DNA of 17,171 nucleotides, from positions 1 through 17,171 of the forward strand of contig CALPIT020000019.1 in NCBI GenBank assembly GCA_943323705.2, read 5' to 3'. Below are positions 6,772 to 14,788 of the stretch, one piece after another; position 1 is the stretch's first letter, and the number at the start of each line of letters is the position of its first letter. The notes under the pieces were generated by a model that was not told the origin of the DNA, searched no databases, and was given only the letters and a program-made list of their open reading frames with translations. The stretch is from Streptomyces griseus. Its GTDB lineage: Bacteria > Bacteroidota > Bacteroidia > Chitinophagales > Chitinophagaceae. The translations under genes and the position numbers were made by a program.

Positions 6772-7434
6772 TTATCTCAAATCCACCACTTCCACCCCAG
6801 GATATTTCTTAGCATCAAAAATAAAAGTATCATCAGTGATAGCTGTGTTTGTTTTCATATTGTTGATGCTGTATGTATAACGATTGCCCGTTTTTTCAAA
6901 AACTTTTGTGGTGTATATAGTTGATTTGTCTACATAAACCAATACCTTAAAAAAGGGCTTGGATTTATCTATCGGCGTCAATTCAATTTCTTGCAGATTT
7001 TTTCCACCTTCTTTAACTACCCCATTTAATTTATACAAGAAGTCTTTATCGTAGAAATTGGTAAACAACTTCTGAGGGGTAATTGAATTAGCTGTTGGAT
7101 CGATTTTATTGATAGTTACCTCGTTGGCAGCTTTTTCATATGTCCAGATATTTGAACCATCAGAAAAAATTTCCTGACCTGAAGCGCTGATTCTGTATTT
7201 GGTGCCTTTCATATACACATTGCCTGATTTATTGCCTAGGCTTTTTCCAGTTGCATTTTCAATTTTCAATACAAATTGAGCCTGTACTGATTTATATGAT
7301 TTGAATTTGGCGCTAACTTGATCAAGTATTTTTTTGGCATCAGCATCACTTTTACCCATTCCTTTCGGTGCTTGTGCATTGGAAGTTATTATTGTAAAAA
7401 CAGAGATCAATACCGCTAAAATTGCTTTTTTCAT
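6772..7434 (-). CDS. lolA: LolA-like outer-membrane lipoprotein carrier protein
   Basis: A 220-residue exported protein. The signal peptide MKKAILAVLISVFTIITSNAQA is followed by a helical segment (ADAKKILDQVSAKFKSYKSVQAQF) and then the repetitive beta-strands of the LolA half-barrel (SGNVYMKGTKYRISASGQEIFSDGSNIWTYEK), ending with the FIFDAKKYPGVEVVDLR-type tail. LolA shuttles lipoproteins across the periplasm from LolCDE to the outer membrane; Bacteroidota lack LolB and often carry several LolA-like proteins, so the exact role is not certain. An in-frame ATG at 7446 would add MNPL, but the -7 box at 7454-7461 would make that message almost leaderless, so the MKK start at 7434 is preferred. 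Divergent from mutS. Confidence 0.83.
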   Translation of the reverse strand: MKKAILAVLISVFTIITSNAQAPKGMGKSDADAKKILDQVSAKFKSYKSVQAQFVLKIENATGKSLGNKSGNVYMKGTKYRISASGQEIFSDGSNIWTYEKAANEVTINKIDPTANSITPQKLFTNFYDKDFLYKLNGVVKEGGKNLQEIELTPIDKSKPFFKVLVYVDKSTIYTTKVFEKTGNRYTYSINNMKTNTAITDDTFIFDAKKYPGVEVVDLR

Positions 7435-7453
7435 CAGTGGATTCATTTTGGCG

Positions 7454-7461
7454 CAAAGATA
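7454..7461 (-). promoter_or_regulatory. Bacteroidota -7 box (TATCTTTG) of the lolA-like gene
   Basis: The minus strand reads TATCTTTG, a full TAnnTTTG match, 19 bases before the ATG at 7434 and 7 before the alternative ATG at 7446. It helps choose the downstream start. No -33 TTG is visible at the usual distance. Confidence 0.55.
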
Positions 7462-7606
7462 ATGGAATACTTCTTTTCAGATACCCTTTAGATGTTAAGG
7501 AGTTCTGATTTTTTCAACAAACGTTATATGCAAACAAAATTAAATTCGGTGGATAAAATCAGCCTATAATAAAGCGAATACAACGGAAACTTTTAAAACA
7601 TATCCC

Positions 7607-7614
7607 TAAATTTG
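7607..7614 (+). promoter_or_regulatory. Bacteroidota -7 box (TAAATTTG) immediately before mutS
   Basis: TAAATTTG ends six bases before the mutS ATG at 7621, so the transcript would have almost no leader. An in-frame TTG at 7612-7614 lies inside this box and is therefore an unlikely start codon. No standard -33 TTG is seen. Confidence 0.5.
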
Positions 7615-7620
7615 CCCACC

Positions 7621-10233
7621 ATGGCAAAAGCTTCAGGAGAAACTCCGTTAATGCAACAACACAATGCCATCAAGGCGAAATATCCTGATGCCATCTTGCT
7701 TTTTCGTGTGGGTGATTTTTATGAAACATTCGGACAGGACGCCATAAATGCATCTTCCGTTTTAGGTATTACACTGACCAAAAGAAACAATGGCAATGCC
7801 TCTTCTTTGGAACTTGCAGGATTTCCTCATCATGCTTTGGACACTTATTTACACAAACTGGTTAAAGCCGGTTATCGTGTAGCCATTTGCGACCAGCTCG
7901 AAGATCCCAAAACTGTAAAAGGCATAGTGAAAAGAGGTGTCACAGAATTGGTAACTCCTGGCGTTGCTGTGAATGACAAACTGCTTGAACACAGTAGCAA
8001 TAATTTCCTTGCCGCATTACATCTCGAAGATCACAAAATCGGCATTGCTTTTCTCGACATTTCAACAGGAGAATTTTTCATTGCAGAAGGTGATAAAGAA
8101 TACACCGATAAATTATTGCAAAGTCTGCAACCTGCTGAAGTCATCTTTCAACGCAACAAACAAAAATATTTCAAAGAGAATTTTGGCAACTCATTTTTCA
8201 CTTACAACCTTGATGAATGGATTTTTACCGAAGCTTACGCTACTGAAAATCTGTTAAGACATTTTGGAACACATAGTTTAAAAGGATTTGGTGTAGAAGA
8301 TTTACCTATGGGTATTATCGCCTCGGGTGCTATTCTCCATTATTTAAAAGATACCGAACATCCCAATCTGCAACATATCACTGCATTGCAACGCATCAAT
8401 CGTGATGATCATTTGTGGATGGACCGATTCACCATCAGAAATCTGGAACTCATATCGAACAACGATCAAGCTAACACACTTTTCAAAACCATCAATAACA
8501 GCAGTTCGCCTATGGGTGCCCGCTTGTTAAAAAGATGGATGCTCATGCCACTCAACAACATTACAGCCATCAATGAAAGACTGGATGCAGTTGAATATTT
8601 AATTAAAGAATCTGAAACACGATCCAACATCATTCAGCACATCAAACAAGCCGGCGATGTGGAAAGGCTTGCCGCTAAAGTGCCTCTGAAAAAAATAAAT
8701 CCTAGAGAAGTGTTGCAAGTTGCGAAAGGATTGCAACAAGCCAAACATCTCAAAGAAATTTGCAGCCATGCCAACAACGAATATTTAAAAAGATTAGGTG
8801 ATGCCTTAAATCCATGTGATTATATCATGGAAAAAATCACTCGCGAAATCACCGAAAACCCACCTGCTCTTGTAGCCAAAGGTGGACTCATAGCTTCCGG
8901 CATTCATGAAGAATTAGATGAATTGCGGAACATTTCTAGCGGTGGTAAAAATTACCTGATCGAACTGCAACAAAAAGAAGCCATAAACACAGGTATCTCT
9001 TCTTTGAAAATAAGTTTCAATAATGTATTTGGTTATTATCTTGAGGTCACCAACTTACACAAATCAAAAGTTCCTGAGACCTGGATTCGCAAACAAACCT
9101 TAGCCAATGCAGAAAGATACATCACTCCTGAGTTGAAAGTGTATGAAGAAAAAATCATGGGTGCTGAAGATAAAATCATTCAGATAGAACAACAGTTATT
9201 TCAGGATTTATTGAATGAATTGCAAGACTACATCGCTCCCATGCAGGTGAATGGACATGTGATGGCCGTACTCGATTGTTTGAATTGTTTTGCACATAAT
9301 GCATTGCAATTGGGTTATAAAAAACCTGTCATGCATTCGGGCAATGCGCTTGAACTTAAAGACTGCCGCCATCCGGTGATAGAAAGAAATTTACCTGTAG
9401 GAGAACCCTATATTACCAACGATGTTTTTTTAGATGATGAGCAACAACAAATCATCATCCTAACCGGACCTAACATGAGTGGTAAAAGTGCAATTTTACG
9501 TCAAACTGCGCTGATTACTTTAATGGCGCATATGGGTAGTTTTGTTCCTGCATCTTCGGCGAAAATTCCGGTGACGGATAAAATATTCACAAGAGTCGGC
9601 GCATCTGATAATTTGAGCGGAGGAGAAAGTACATTTATGGTGGAGATGAACGAAACTGCCAGCATCATCAACAACCTCACTTCAAGAAGTTTGATATTAT
9701 TGGATGAAATTGGCAGAGGCACTTCAACATATGATGGCATTTCCATTGCTTGGAGTATTGCAGAATTTATTCACCAATCCAATTTCAAACCCAAGACTTT
9801 ATTTGCTACACACTATCACGAGTTGAATGAATTGGAAAATAGATTTGAGCGAATCAAGAATTTTCATATTACCAATAAGGAAGTGGGCAATAAGGTGATT
9901 TTTCTCCGTAAGCTTGCTCCCGGTGGAAGCACACATAGCTTTGGTATTCACGTAGCTCGTATGGCCGGCATGCCTCCCGCTTTAATTGACCGAGCCAATG
10001 AAATATTGACACAGCTCGAAAACAGTCGTGATGATCATGGCAACATGCACAAAGGAGATATGAAAGAAAGTATGAAAAATCTCAATAACCCTAAAGTGCA
10101 GCTCAGTATTTTCGATGCCCATTCCGTAACTTTCGATGCCATTCGTACTTTATTGGAGAATACAGATATCAACAGACTTACTCCTGTTGAAGCACTTTTG
10201 AAATTACAGGAAATCAAATCCAAACTAAATTAG
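7621..10233 (+). CDS. mutS: DNA mismatch repair protein MutS
   Basis: An 870-residue full-length MutS, the sensor that binds base mismatches and small loops and recruits MutL. The mismatch-reading Phe-x-Glu motif is at Phe33-Tyr34-Glu35 (FRVGDFYETFG). The connector, lever and clamp regions follow, and the ABC-type ATPase lies near the C-terminus: Walker A GPNMSGKS (616-623), the signature region SGGESTFMVEMNE and Walker B LILLDEIGRGTSTYDG (Asp695/Glu696). The Walker A has Ser620 where enterobacterial MutS has Gly. A QLSIF pentapeptide at 827-831 resembles the beta-clamp-binding motif. The start is ATG at 7621 (MAKASGETPLMQQ); the TTG three codons upstream is inside a promoter box. Only 79 bases separate it from the next gene, but that gene has its own weak -7-like box. 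Confidence 0.97.
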   Translation: MAKASGETPLMQQHNAIKAKYPDAILLFRVGDFYETFGQDAINASSVLGITLTKRNNGNASSLELAGFPHHALDTYLHKLVKAGYRVAICDQLEDPKTVKGIVKRGVTELVTPGVAVNDKLLEHSSNNFLAALHLEDHKIGIAFLDISTGEFFIAEGDKEYTDKLLQSLQPAEVIFQRNKQKYFKENFGNSFFTYNLDEWIFTEAYATENLLRHFGTHSLKGFGVEDLPMGIIASGAILHYLKDTEHPNLQHITALQRINRDDHLWMDRFTIRNLELISNNDQANTLFKTINNSSSPMGARLLKRWMLMPLNNITAINERLDAVEYLIKESETRSNIIQHIKQAGDVERLAAKVPLKKINPREVLQVAKGLQQAKHLKEICSHANNEYLKRLGDALNPCDYIMEKITREITENPPALVAKGGLIASGIHEELDELRNISSGGKNYLIELQQKEAINTGISSLKISFNNVFGYYLEVTNLHKSKVPETWIRKQTLANAERYITPELKVYEEKIMGAEDKIIQIEQQLFQDLLNELQDYIAPMQVNGHVMAVLDCLNCFAHNALQLGYKKPVMHSGNALELKDCRHPVIERNLPVGEPYITNDVFLDDEQQQIIILTGPNMSGKSAILRQTALITLMAHMGSFVPASSAKIPVTDKIFTRVGASDNLSGGESTFMVEMNETASIINNLTSRSLILLDEIGRGTSTYDGISIAWSIAEFIHQSNFKPKTLFATHYHELNELENRFERIKNFHITNKEVGNKVIFLRKLAPGGSTHSFGIHVARMAGMPPALIDRANEILTQLENSRDDHGNMHKGDMKESMKNLNNPKVQLSIFDAHSVTFDAIRTLLENTDINRLTPVEALLKLQEIKSKLN

Positions 10234-10295
10234 CATTAGATTGTTAATAATAACCAAACACCATTTGAAAAGTAATAATATTGTCATCCATTCTG

Positions 10296-10303
10296 TTACT
10301 TTG
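10296..10303 (+). promoter_or_regulatory. Weak -7-like box (TTACTTTG) before the T9SS-secreted protein
   Basis: TTACTTTG differs from TAnnTTTG at one conserved base and lies 9 bases before the ATG at 10313. With no -33 element it is weak evidence that this gene is transcribed apart from mutS. Confidence 0.3.
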
Positions 10304-10312
10304 CGAAACTTT

Positions 10313-12328
10313 ATGTACAGAAATTTTATCATCATATCAATTCTGACGATTCTACTTTCGAATTTTGCCCAAGCACAAATTTGTACTGCACTAGGGCAAA
10401 ATCCAGAAACGGCCTTTCCTGTTTGTGGTACAGCTGTATTTTCTCAAAACTCAGTAAATATATGTGGCGAAAGAGCGGTGGTTTCAAGATGTACAAGTTC
10501 AGCCGTTGTGTTTACCGACAAAAATCCGTACTGGTACAAGTTTACCTGTTTCACTTCGGGCACTTTAGGATTTACGATTACGCCTAACAATTTGTCAAGT
10601 GATTACGACTGGCAGCTGTTTGATGTTACGGGAAGAAATATTGCCGATGTATACACTGATGTATCACTTTTTGTAGCGTGTAATTGGAGCGGAGACCCTG
10701 GCATTACCGGTGCTACTCCTGCAGGAACTTCATTAATTAGATGTGAAGGTCCTGGTGTTCCTTTATTCAGTGCGATGCCATTCATTACTCAGGGCAGGAA
10801 TTATTTATTATTGGTTAGCCATTTTACCGACTCACAAAGCGGCTATTCTTTATCTTTTGGTGGTGGAACAGGAAGCATTACAGACCCAACTGAACCTCGA
10901 TTGGTTGATGCCACTGCAGCATGTGATGGCACCGTCATCAGGGTTAAATTGAATAAAAAAATGAAGTGCAATTCATTGACATCAAATGGAAGTGAATTCA
11001 GCATTTCACCTCCAATAAGAAATGTAATTGGCGCAGTTGGCAATAGCTGTGCCACAGGATTTGACACCGACTCGGTTACACTTACATTAAATGGACCACT
11101 TGTTCCGGGTAATTATACTGTAACGATCAATAATGGACCGGATGGTAATACTTTATTAGACAACTGCGACAGAAATATTCCTGTTGGTGAAAATATTCCA
11201 TTGACTGTATTTGCCATTCAGCCAACACCAATGGACAGCTTAACCAAACCTGCTTGTGCGCCAAATACCTTACAACTTGTATTCAGAAAAAACATGCGCT
11301 GTAACACCATTGCTGCAGACGGAAGTGATTTTGTTATCACCGGCCCCTACCCTGTAACCATCACAGGGGCAAGTGGATTGAATTGTAACAATGGAGTTAG
11401 TACTAAAATCACCATTCAATTATCAGCACCTTTACAAAGAGGGGGGAATTTTATTTTAAAACTGGTGAGAGGTTCAGACAACAATACCATTTTGGATGAG
11501 TGTACTCAGGAAACACCTGCAGGCTCTACAATTCCTTTTGTTATTAAAGACACCGTAAATGCAGATTTTACTTACAATATAAACTTGGGTTGCGAGAAAG
11601 ATATTGTCAATTATTTTCACAATGGCAGCAATGGCGTCAATAATTGGCAATGGACATTCGGAGAAGGCTCACTAAGTAACCAGCAAAATCCAGTTAAAGA
11701 ATATACCGTATTTGGTATTAAAAACACCCAATTGGTTGTCAGTAATGGTGTCTGTAAAGACACATCATTTGCTACCATTAATCTCGATAATTATATAGAA
11801 GCAGCTTTTGAATCCCCTGCATTTGTTTGTCCGGATGATTTGGCTAACTTCAGAGATACCAGTATCGGCAATATCAGACAATGGAATTGGAATTTTGGAA
11901 ATGGAAATAGCTCAACATTACAACAACCTACTTCTCAAAGCTATTTGTATGTTCCAGGAAGTAATATTACTGCACCAGTAACACTTATCGTAACGAACAA
12001 TATCGGATGTAAGGATACAATTACTAAAAATATTCTTATCCCATGGAACTGTTACATTGATGTTCCTACAGCGTTTACGCCAAACCGTGATGGCAAAAAC
12101 GATAATCTATACCCATTGAACGCTTATAAAGCTAGAGACTTAAAATTTGCCGTTTACAATAGATTTGGTCAGCGTATTTTTTATACAGAAGACTGGACAA
12201 ACAAATGGAATGGCAATGTAAGAGGCATGCCAGCAGATATGGGTACATACGTATGGACACTCTCCTACTTTGATACTGATTTGAATAAAATGATTTTTAA
12301 AAGAGGAACAACGGTCTTGATTAGATAA
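10313..12328 (+). CDS. Type IX-secreted multidomain surface protein with Ig-like, PKD and gliding-motility C-terminal domains
   Basis: A 671-residue exported protein. Residues 1-22 are a signal peptide (MYRNFIIISI...FAQAQ). Residues ~23-185 form a Cys-rich domain with a NPYWYKFTCFTSGTLGFTI segment resembling a PPC-like beta-sandwich. Two homologous ~105-residue units follow (~194-301 and ~305-411), both with a MKC/MRC-N motif, a G-S-(E/D)-F step, a conserved Cys before the middle strand and a D-(N/E)-C late Cys; they look like SbsA-type Ig-like domains. Two PKD domains come next (WQWTFGEG near 445; WNWNFGNG near 524). Residues ~584-671 (PTAFTPNRDGKNDNLYPL to the end) are a CHU_C/gliding-motility C-terminal domain, the signal for type IX secretion. 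The function is unknown; adhesin or matrix protein is likely. An in-frame TTG at 10241 is rejected because it would bury the signal peptide. Confidence 0.87.
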   Translation: MYRNFIIISILTILLSNFAQAQICTALGQNPETAFPVCGTAVFSQNSVNICGERAVVSRCTSSAVVFTDKNPYWYKFTCFTSGTLGFTITPNNLSSDYDWQLFDVTGRNIADVYTDVSLFVACNWSGDPGITGATPAGTSLIRCEGPGVPLFSAMPFITQGRNYLLLVSHFTDSQSGYSLSFGGGTGSITDPTEPRLVDATAACDGTVIRVKLNKKMKCNSLTSNGSEFSISPPIRNVIGAVGNSCATGFDTDSVTLTLNGPLVPGNYTVTINNGPDGNTLLDNCDRNIPVGENIPLTVFAIQPTPMDSLTKPACAPNTLQLVFRKNMRCNTIAADGSDFVITGPYPVTITGASGLNCNNGVSTKITIQLSAPLQRGGNFILKLVRGSDNNTILDECTQETPAGSTIPFVIKDTVNADFTYNINLGCEKDIVNYFHNGSNGVNNWQWTFGEGSLSNQQNPVKEYTVFGIKNTQLVVSNGVCKDTSFATINLDNYIEAAFESPAFVCPDDLANFRDTSIGNIRQWNWNFGNGNSSTLQQPTSQSYLYVPGSNITAPVTLIVTNNIGCKDTITKNILIPWNCYIDVPTAFTPNRDGKNDNLYPLNAYKARDLKFAVYNRFGQRIFYTEDWTNKWNGNVRGMPADMGTYVWTLSYFDTDLNKMIFKRGTTVLIR

Positions 12329-12329
12329 T

Positions 12330-12362
12330 AGCCCCCTCAATCCCCCCAAGGGGGACTTTGAT
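12330..12362. repeat. C-rich/G-rich intergenic hairpin element
   Basis: Directly after the secreted-protein stop, a C-rich block (GCCCCCTCAA) leads into TCCCCC (12341-12346), a 3-base loop, and GGGGGA (12350-12355), then CTTTGATT. The perfect 6-bp G/C stem stands out in A/T-rich DNA. From memory, very similar blocks recur in spacers of many Bacteroidota genomes. It could also end transcription of the upstream gene, although the T-tract is poor. Confidence 0.6.
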
Positions 12363-12421
12363 TATGTTTTGCTTAGAGTCGGTACGAATTCAATAATTGT
12401 TTTTTAGTAAAAAAATTCTGT

Positions 12422-12472
12422 TTGCTCCCCTCTCTATTGGCTCTATTGGAGAGGGGTTGGGGGCGAGGCTTT
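12422..12472. repeat. Second G/C-rich intergenic hairpin element with an internal 9-base duplication
   Basis: CCCCTCTC (12427-12434) pairs with GAGAGGGG (12449-12456), followed by TTGGGGGCGAGGCTTTT. The loop holds a perfect tandem duplication of CTCTATTGG (12432-12440, 12441-12449). If one copy is removed, a compact hairpin remains, so the duplication looks recent. The flanking GCTCCCC and GGGGGCGAGGC parts match a recurrent Bacteroidota spacer motif as I recall it. Confidence 0.6.
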
Positions 12473-12509
12473 TCATGAGAAAATGATGATTTTATTTCCT
12501 TAATTCCAG

Positions 12510-12545
12510 TTTTACATTTTACATTTAATATTTTACATTTTACAT
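12510..12545. repeat. TTTTACAT octamer array
   Basis: TTTTACAT occurs four times as two overlapping doublets: 12510-12517 and 12517-12524, then 12531-12538 and 12538-12545. Each pair overlaps by one base and an ATTTAATA-like linker separates the doublets. It sits between the G/C-rich hairpins and the tryptophan dioxygenase promoter box. Confidence 0.65.
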
Positions 12546-12575
12546 TCATATCCCTCCCCATTTCTCCGAATTGTT

Positions 12576-12583
12576 TATGTTTG
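12576..12583 (+). promoter_or_regulatory. Bacteroidota -7 box (TATGTTTG) before tryptophan 2,3-dioxygenase
   Basis: TATGTTTG is a full TAnnTTTG match ending 13 bases before the ATG at 12597. No -33 TTG lies at the standard spacing. Confidence 0.55.
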
Positions 12584-12596
12584 CAAAAATTCTTTT

Positions 12597-13628
12597 ATGG
12601 AACATAAGCCTGTTTATTATAGTGAGTATCTTGAGCTAGATAAAATTCTAAACGCACAGCACCCTGTTAGTTTTGAAAATGGCAAAGAACCAGCTCATGA
12701 TGAGATGCTTTTTATCATCATTCATCAGGCTTATGAATTGTGGTTTAAACAAATTCTTTTCGAAGTCAATACCGTAATTGACACCATGAACAAACCTTCA
12801 TTAAATGACAATTCCAATGATTTGCAATCTGTTGTTCATCGTTTACAAAGAGTCGTTACTATTTTAAAAGTGTTGGTTCAACAAGTAGATATTCTTGAAA
12901 CCATGACACCAATGGATTTTCTAGATTTTAGGGATATGCTTCGTCCGGCTTCAGGCTTTCAAAGTTGGCAATTCAAAATTATTGAAGCTAAACTCGGCTT
13001 AAAATTCGAAAACAGACATGGCATGGATTATTATATAAGCCAGTTAAAAGAAAAAGATATTGAGGTTATTAAAAATGCTGAAAGCGGTCCATCTCTCATC
13101 ATGATGATCAACAATTGGCTGGAGCGAATGCCCTTCCTCAAAACCACAGCTGATTGGGGCAATGAAGATTTTTCCCAACATCCTTTTTGGGCTGATTATG
13201 AAAAAACTTACACAGAAAGTCTGTCTGTACCTGAAAAAAACAATACCCATTATTTCAAACAGATTTTTTTCGGATTGACAAATGAAATGGAAAGAGCATT
13301 AAGTCCGGAAGCATGCCAATCTGCTTTATTTATAATGCTTTACAGAGGTTATCCATTATTGGAATTACCTTATCAGTTGTTGGAAATTTTAATTGAAATT
13401 GACAACCAAATGGGCAGCTGGAGGTATCGTCATATCAACATGGTAAAGAGGATGATTGGCACCCGAGTAGGAACTGGCGGAAGCACAGGCGCAGGATATT
13501 TGCAAGGAGCGATGGAAAAACATTATATTTTCAGAGAGCTTACTCAATTGAATAGTTTCCTTATCGACAGAAGAAAATTACCTGCATTACCCAAATCGCT
13601 TTCAGATAAATTAGGTTACCAATTTTAA
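12597..13628 (+). CDS. kynA: Tryptophan 2,3-dioxygenase family protein
   Basis: A 343-residue cytoplasmic heme dioxygenase that opens the indole ring of L-tryptophan with O2 to give N-formylkynurenine, the first step of the kynurenine pathway. The distal histidine region HDEMLFIIIHQAYELWFKQ contains His43. FRDMLRPASGFQSWQF (111-126) carries the conserved arginine contacting the substrate carboxylate. WRYRH (275-279) gives the proximal heme ligand His279, followed by MVKRMIGTRVGTGGSTG with the substrate-binding GTGGS loop (292-296). The length is within the family range. No formamidase, kynureninase or hydroxylase gene is nearby, so the rest of the pathway, if present, is unlinked. It has its own -7 box and ends 8 bases from the oppositely oriented cysteine desulfurase stop. 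Confidence 0.93.
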   Translation: MEHKPVYYSEYLELDKILNAQHPVSFENGKEPAHDEMLFIIIHQAYELWFKQILFEVNTVIDTMNKPSLNDNSNDLQSVVHRLQRVVTILKVLVQQVDILETMTPMDFLDFRDMLRPASGFQSWQFKIIEAKLGLKFENRHGMDYYISQLKEKDIEVIKNAESGPSLIMMINNWLERMPFLKTTADWGNEDFSQHPFWADYEKTYTESLSVPEKNNTHYFKQIFFGLTNEMERALSPEACQSALFIMLYRGYPLLELPYQLLEILIEIDNQMGSWRYRHINMVKRMIGTRVGTGGSTGAGYLQGAMEKHYIFRELTQLNSFLIDRRKLPALPKSLSDKLGYQF

Positions 13629-13636
13629 GGATTGTA

Positions 13637-14764
13637 TTATATCAACTCTTTAAGTTTCTGTATTACATTATCGATTTCTTCTTTTGTATTGTGTTTGCAA
13701 AAACTGAATCTAACCGTAATTTGATTGGGATTGATATTGATCGCACGAATCACGTGACTGCCTTCTTCGGCTCCTGAGGCACAGGCAGAACCTCCACTAG
13801 CGCAGATGTTGTTGATATCCAAATTAAACAATAACATCTCAGATTTTTCTGATTTAGGAAAGCTCACACTTAAAACTGTGTACAATGATTTGCCATTCAC
13901 ATCTCCATTGAAACCAACACCCTTTATATTGCCTTTCAATTGAGCCTGCATGTAATTTTTCAATTCCAAAATATAAGCGCTATCCTTTTCGAAATTTTCT
14001 GTTGCGATTTCAAGCGCTTTGGCAAAACCTACAATGCCATATAAATTTTCGGTTCCGGCGCGCATGTTTCTTTCTTGTCCACCTCCAAAAATAAAAGGCT
14101 TAATTTTTATATTTTCATTGATATATAATAGTCCTACACCTTTTGGCCCATGAAATTTATGAGCGGCTCCTGTGATAAAATGTACCGGTGTATTTCTCAG
14201 GTCAATTGGAAAATGCCCAACCGTTTGAACAGTGTCTGTATGAAACAAGGCATTGTATTTTTTACAAAGATTACCGACTGCATATATATCCAGCATATTG
14301 CCGATTTCGTTATTCGCGTGCATCAATGATACCAATGTCTTTTCTTTGTTATGTGCGAGTAATTTTTCTAAGTGTTCGAGATTAATATGTCCATTGGGTA
14401 ACAAATTAACATAGCTGACTTTTACGTGTTCTGTACTGTCAAGATGTTCTACAGTATGTGTTACCGCATGATGCTCAATTGGAGATGTGATGATATGTTC
14501 GCAGTGTAAATCTCTTACAGAAGCTTGGATGGCAGTATTATTGCTTTCTGTTCCACCACTAGTGAAGAAAATTTCTGAAGGATGTGCATTTAGGTTTTTG
14601 GCAACAGATTTTCTTGCTTGCTCAATAGCTAATTTAGATTCTCTACCGTAAGAATAAATGGAAGAAGGGTTACCAAATTTCTCAATCAGATAAGGCATCA
14701 TGGCCTCTAAAACTTGAGAATCCAACGCAGTTGTAGCAGCATTGTCAAAATAAATCCGGCTCAT
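13637..14764 (-). CDS. Cysteine desulfurase (IscS/NifS-like, class V aminotransferase fold)
   Basis: A 375-residue cytoplasmic PLP enzyme that takes sulfur from cysteine as a protein persulfide, leaving alanine, and supplies Fe-S clusters, tRNA thiolation or cofactors. The N-terminus YFDNAATT (5-12) is the family signature. His98/His99 (IEHHA), Asp177 and Gln180 (HTDTVQT) contact PLP; Lys203 in AAHKFHGPKG forms the Schiff base; Cys328 in ASGGSACASG is the persulfide-bearing cysteine on a group I-type loop. The R-x-G-T-E-N motif (235-240) is also typical. It is somewhat shorter than enterobacterial IscS, and no iscU, iscA or suf gene is adjacent, so its sulfur acceptor is not indicated. It lies 24 bases downstream of glmM on the same strand without a promoter box of its own, so the two are probably co-transcribed. 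Confidence 0.93.
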   Translation of the reverse strand: MSRIYFDNAATTALDSQVLEAMMPYLIEKFGNPSSIYSYGRESKLAIEQARKSVAKNLNAHPSEIFFTSGGTESNNTAIQASVRDLHCEHIITSPIEHHAVTHTVEHLDSTEHVKVSYVNLLPNGHINLEHLEKLLAHNKEKTLVSLMHANNEIGNMLDIYAVGNLCKKYNALFHTDTVQTVGHFPIDLRNTPVHFITGAAHKFHGPKGVGLLYINENIKIKPFIFGGGQERNMRAGTENLYGIVGFAKALEIATENFEKDSAYILELKNYMQAQLKGNIKGVGFNGDVNGKSLYTVLSVSFPKSEKSEMLLFNLDINNICASGGSACASGAEEGSHVIRAININPNQITVRFSFCKHNTKEEIDNVIQKLKELI

Positions 14765-14788
14765 AGTATATTAGTTTAAGCGTATCGC

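Noticed and set aside
6665..6880. A 71-codon plus-strand ORF overlapping the 3' end of the lolA-like gene
   Set aside because: It runs through a repeat and then antisense to a well-supported gene; no start context, promoter box or recognisable domain.
10241..10312. TTG-initiated N-terminal extension of the secreted protein
   Set aside because: It would place 24 residues before a clear signal peptide; the ATG at 10313 puts the signal peptide at the N-terminus.
12373..12561. A 62-codon minus-strand ORF in the repeat nest
   Set aside because: Its N-terminal half is the translated TTTTACAT array (repeated N-V-K-C-K) and the rest is the G/C-rich hairpin element, so its openness comes from repeats rather than coding selection.
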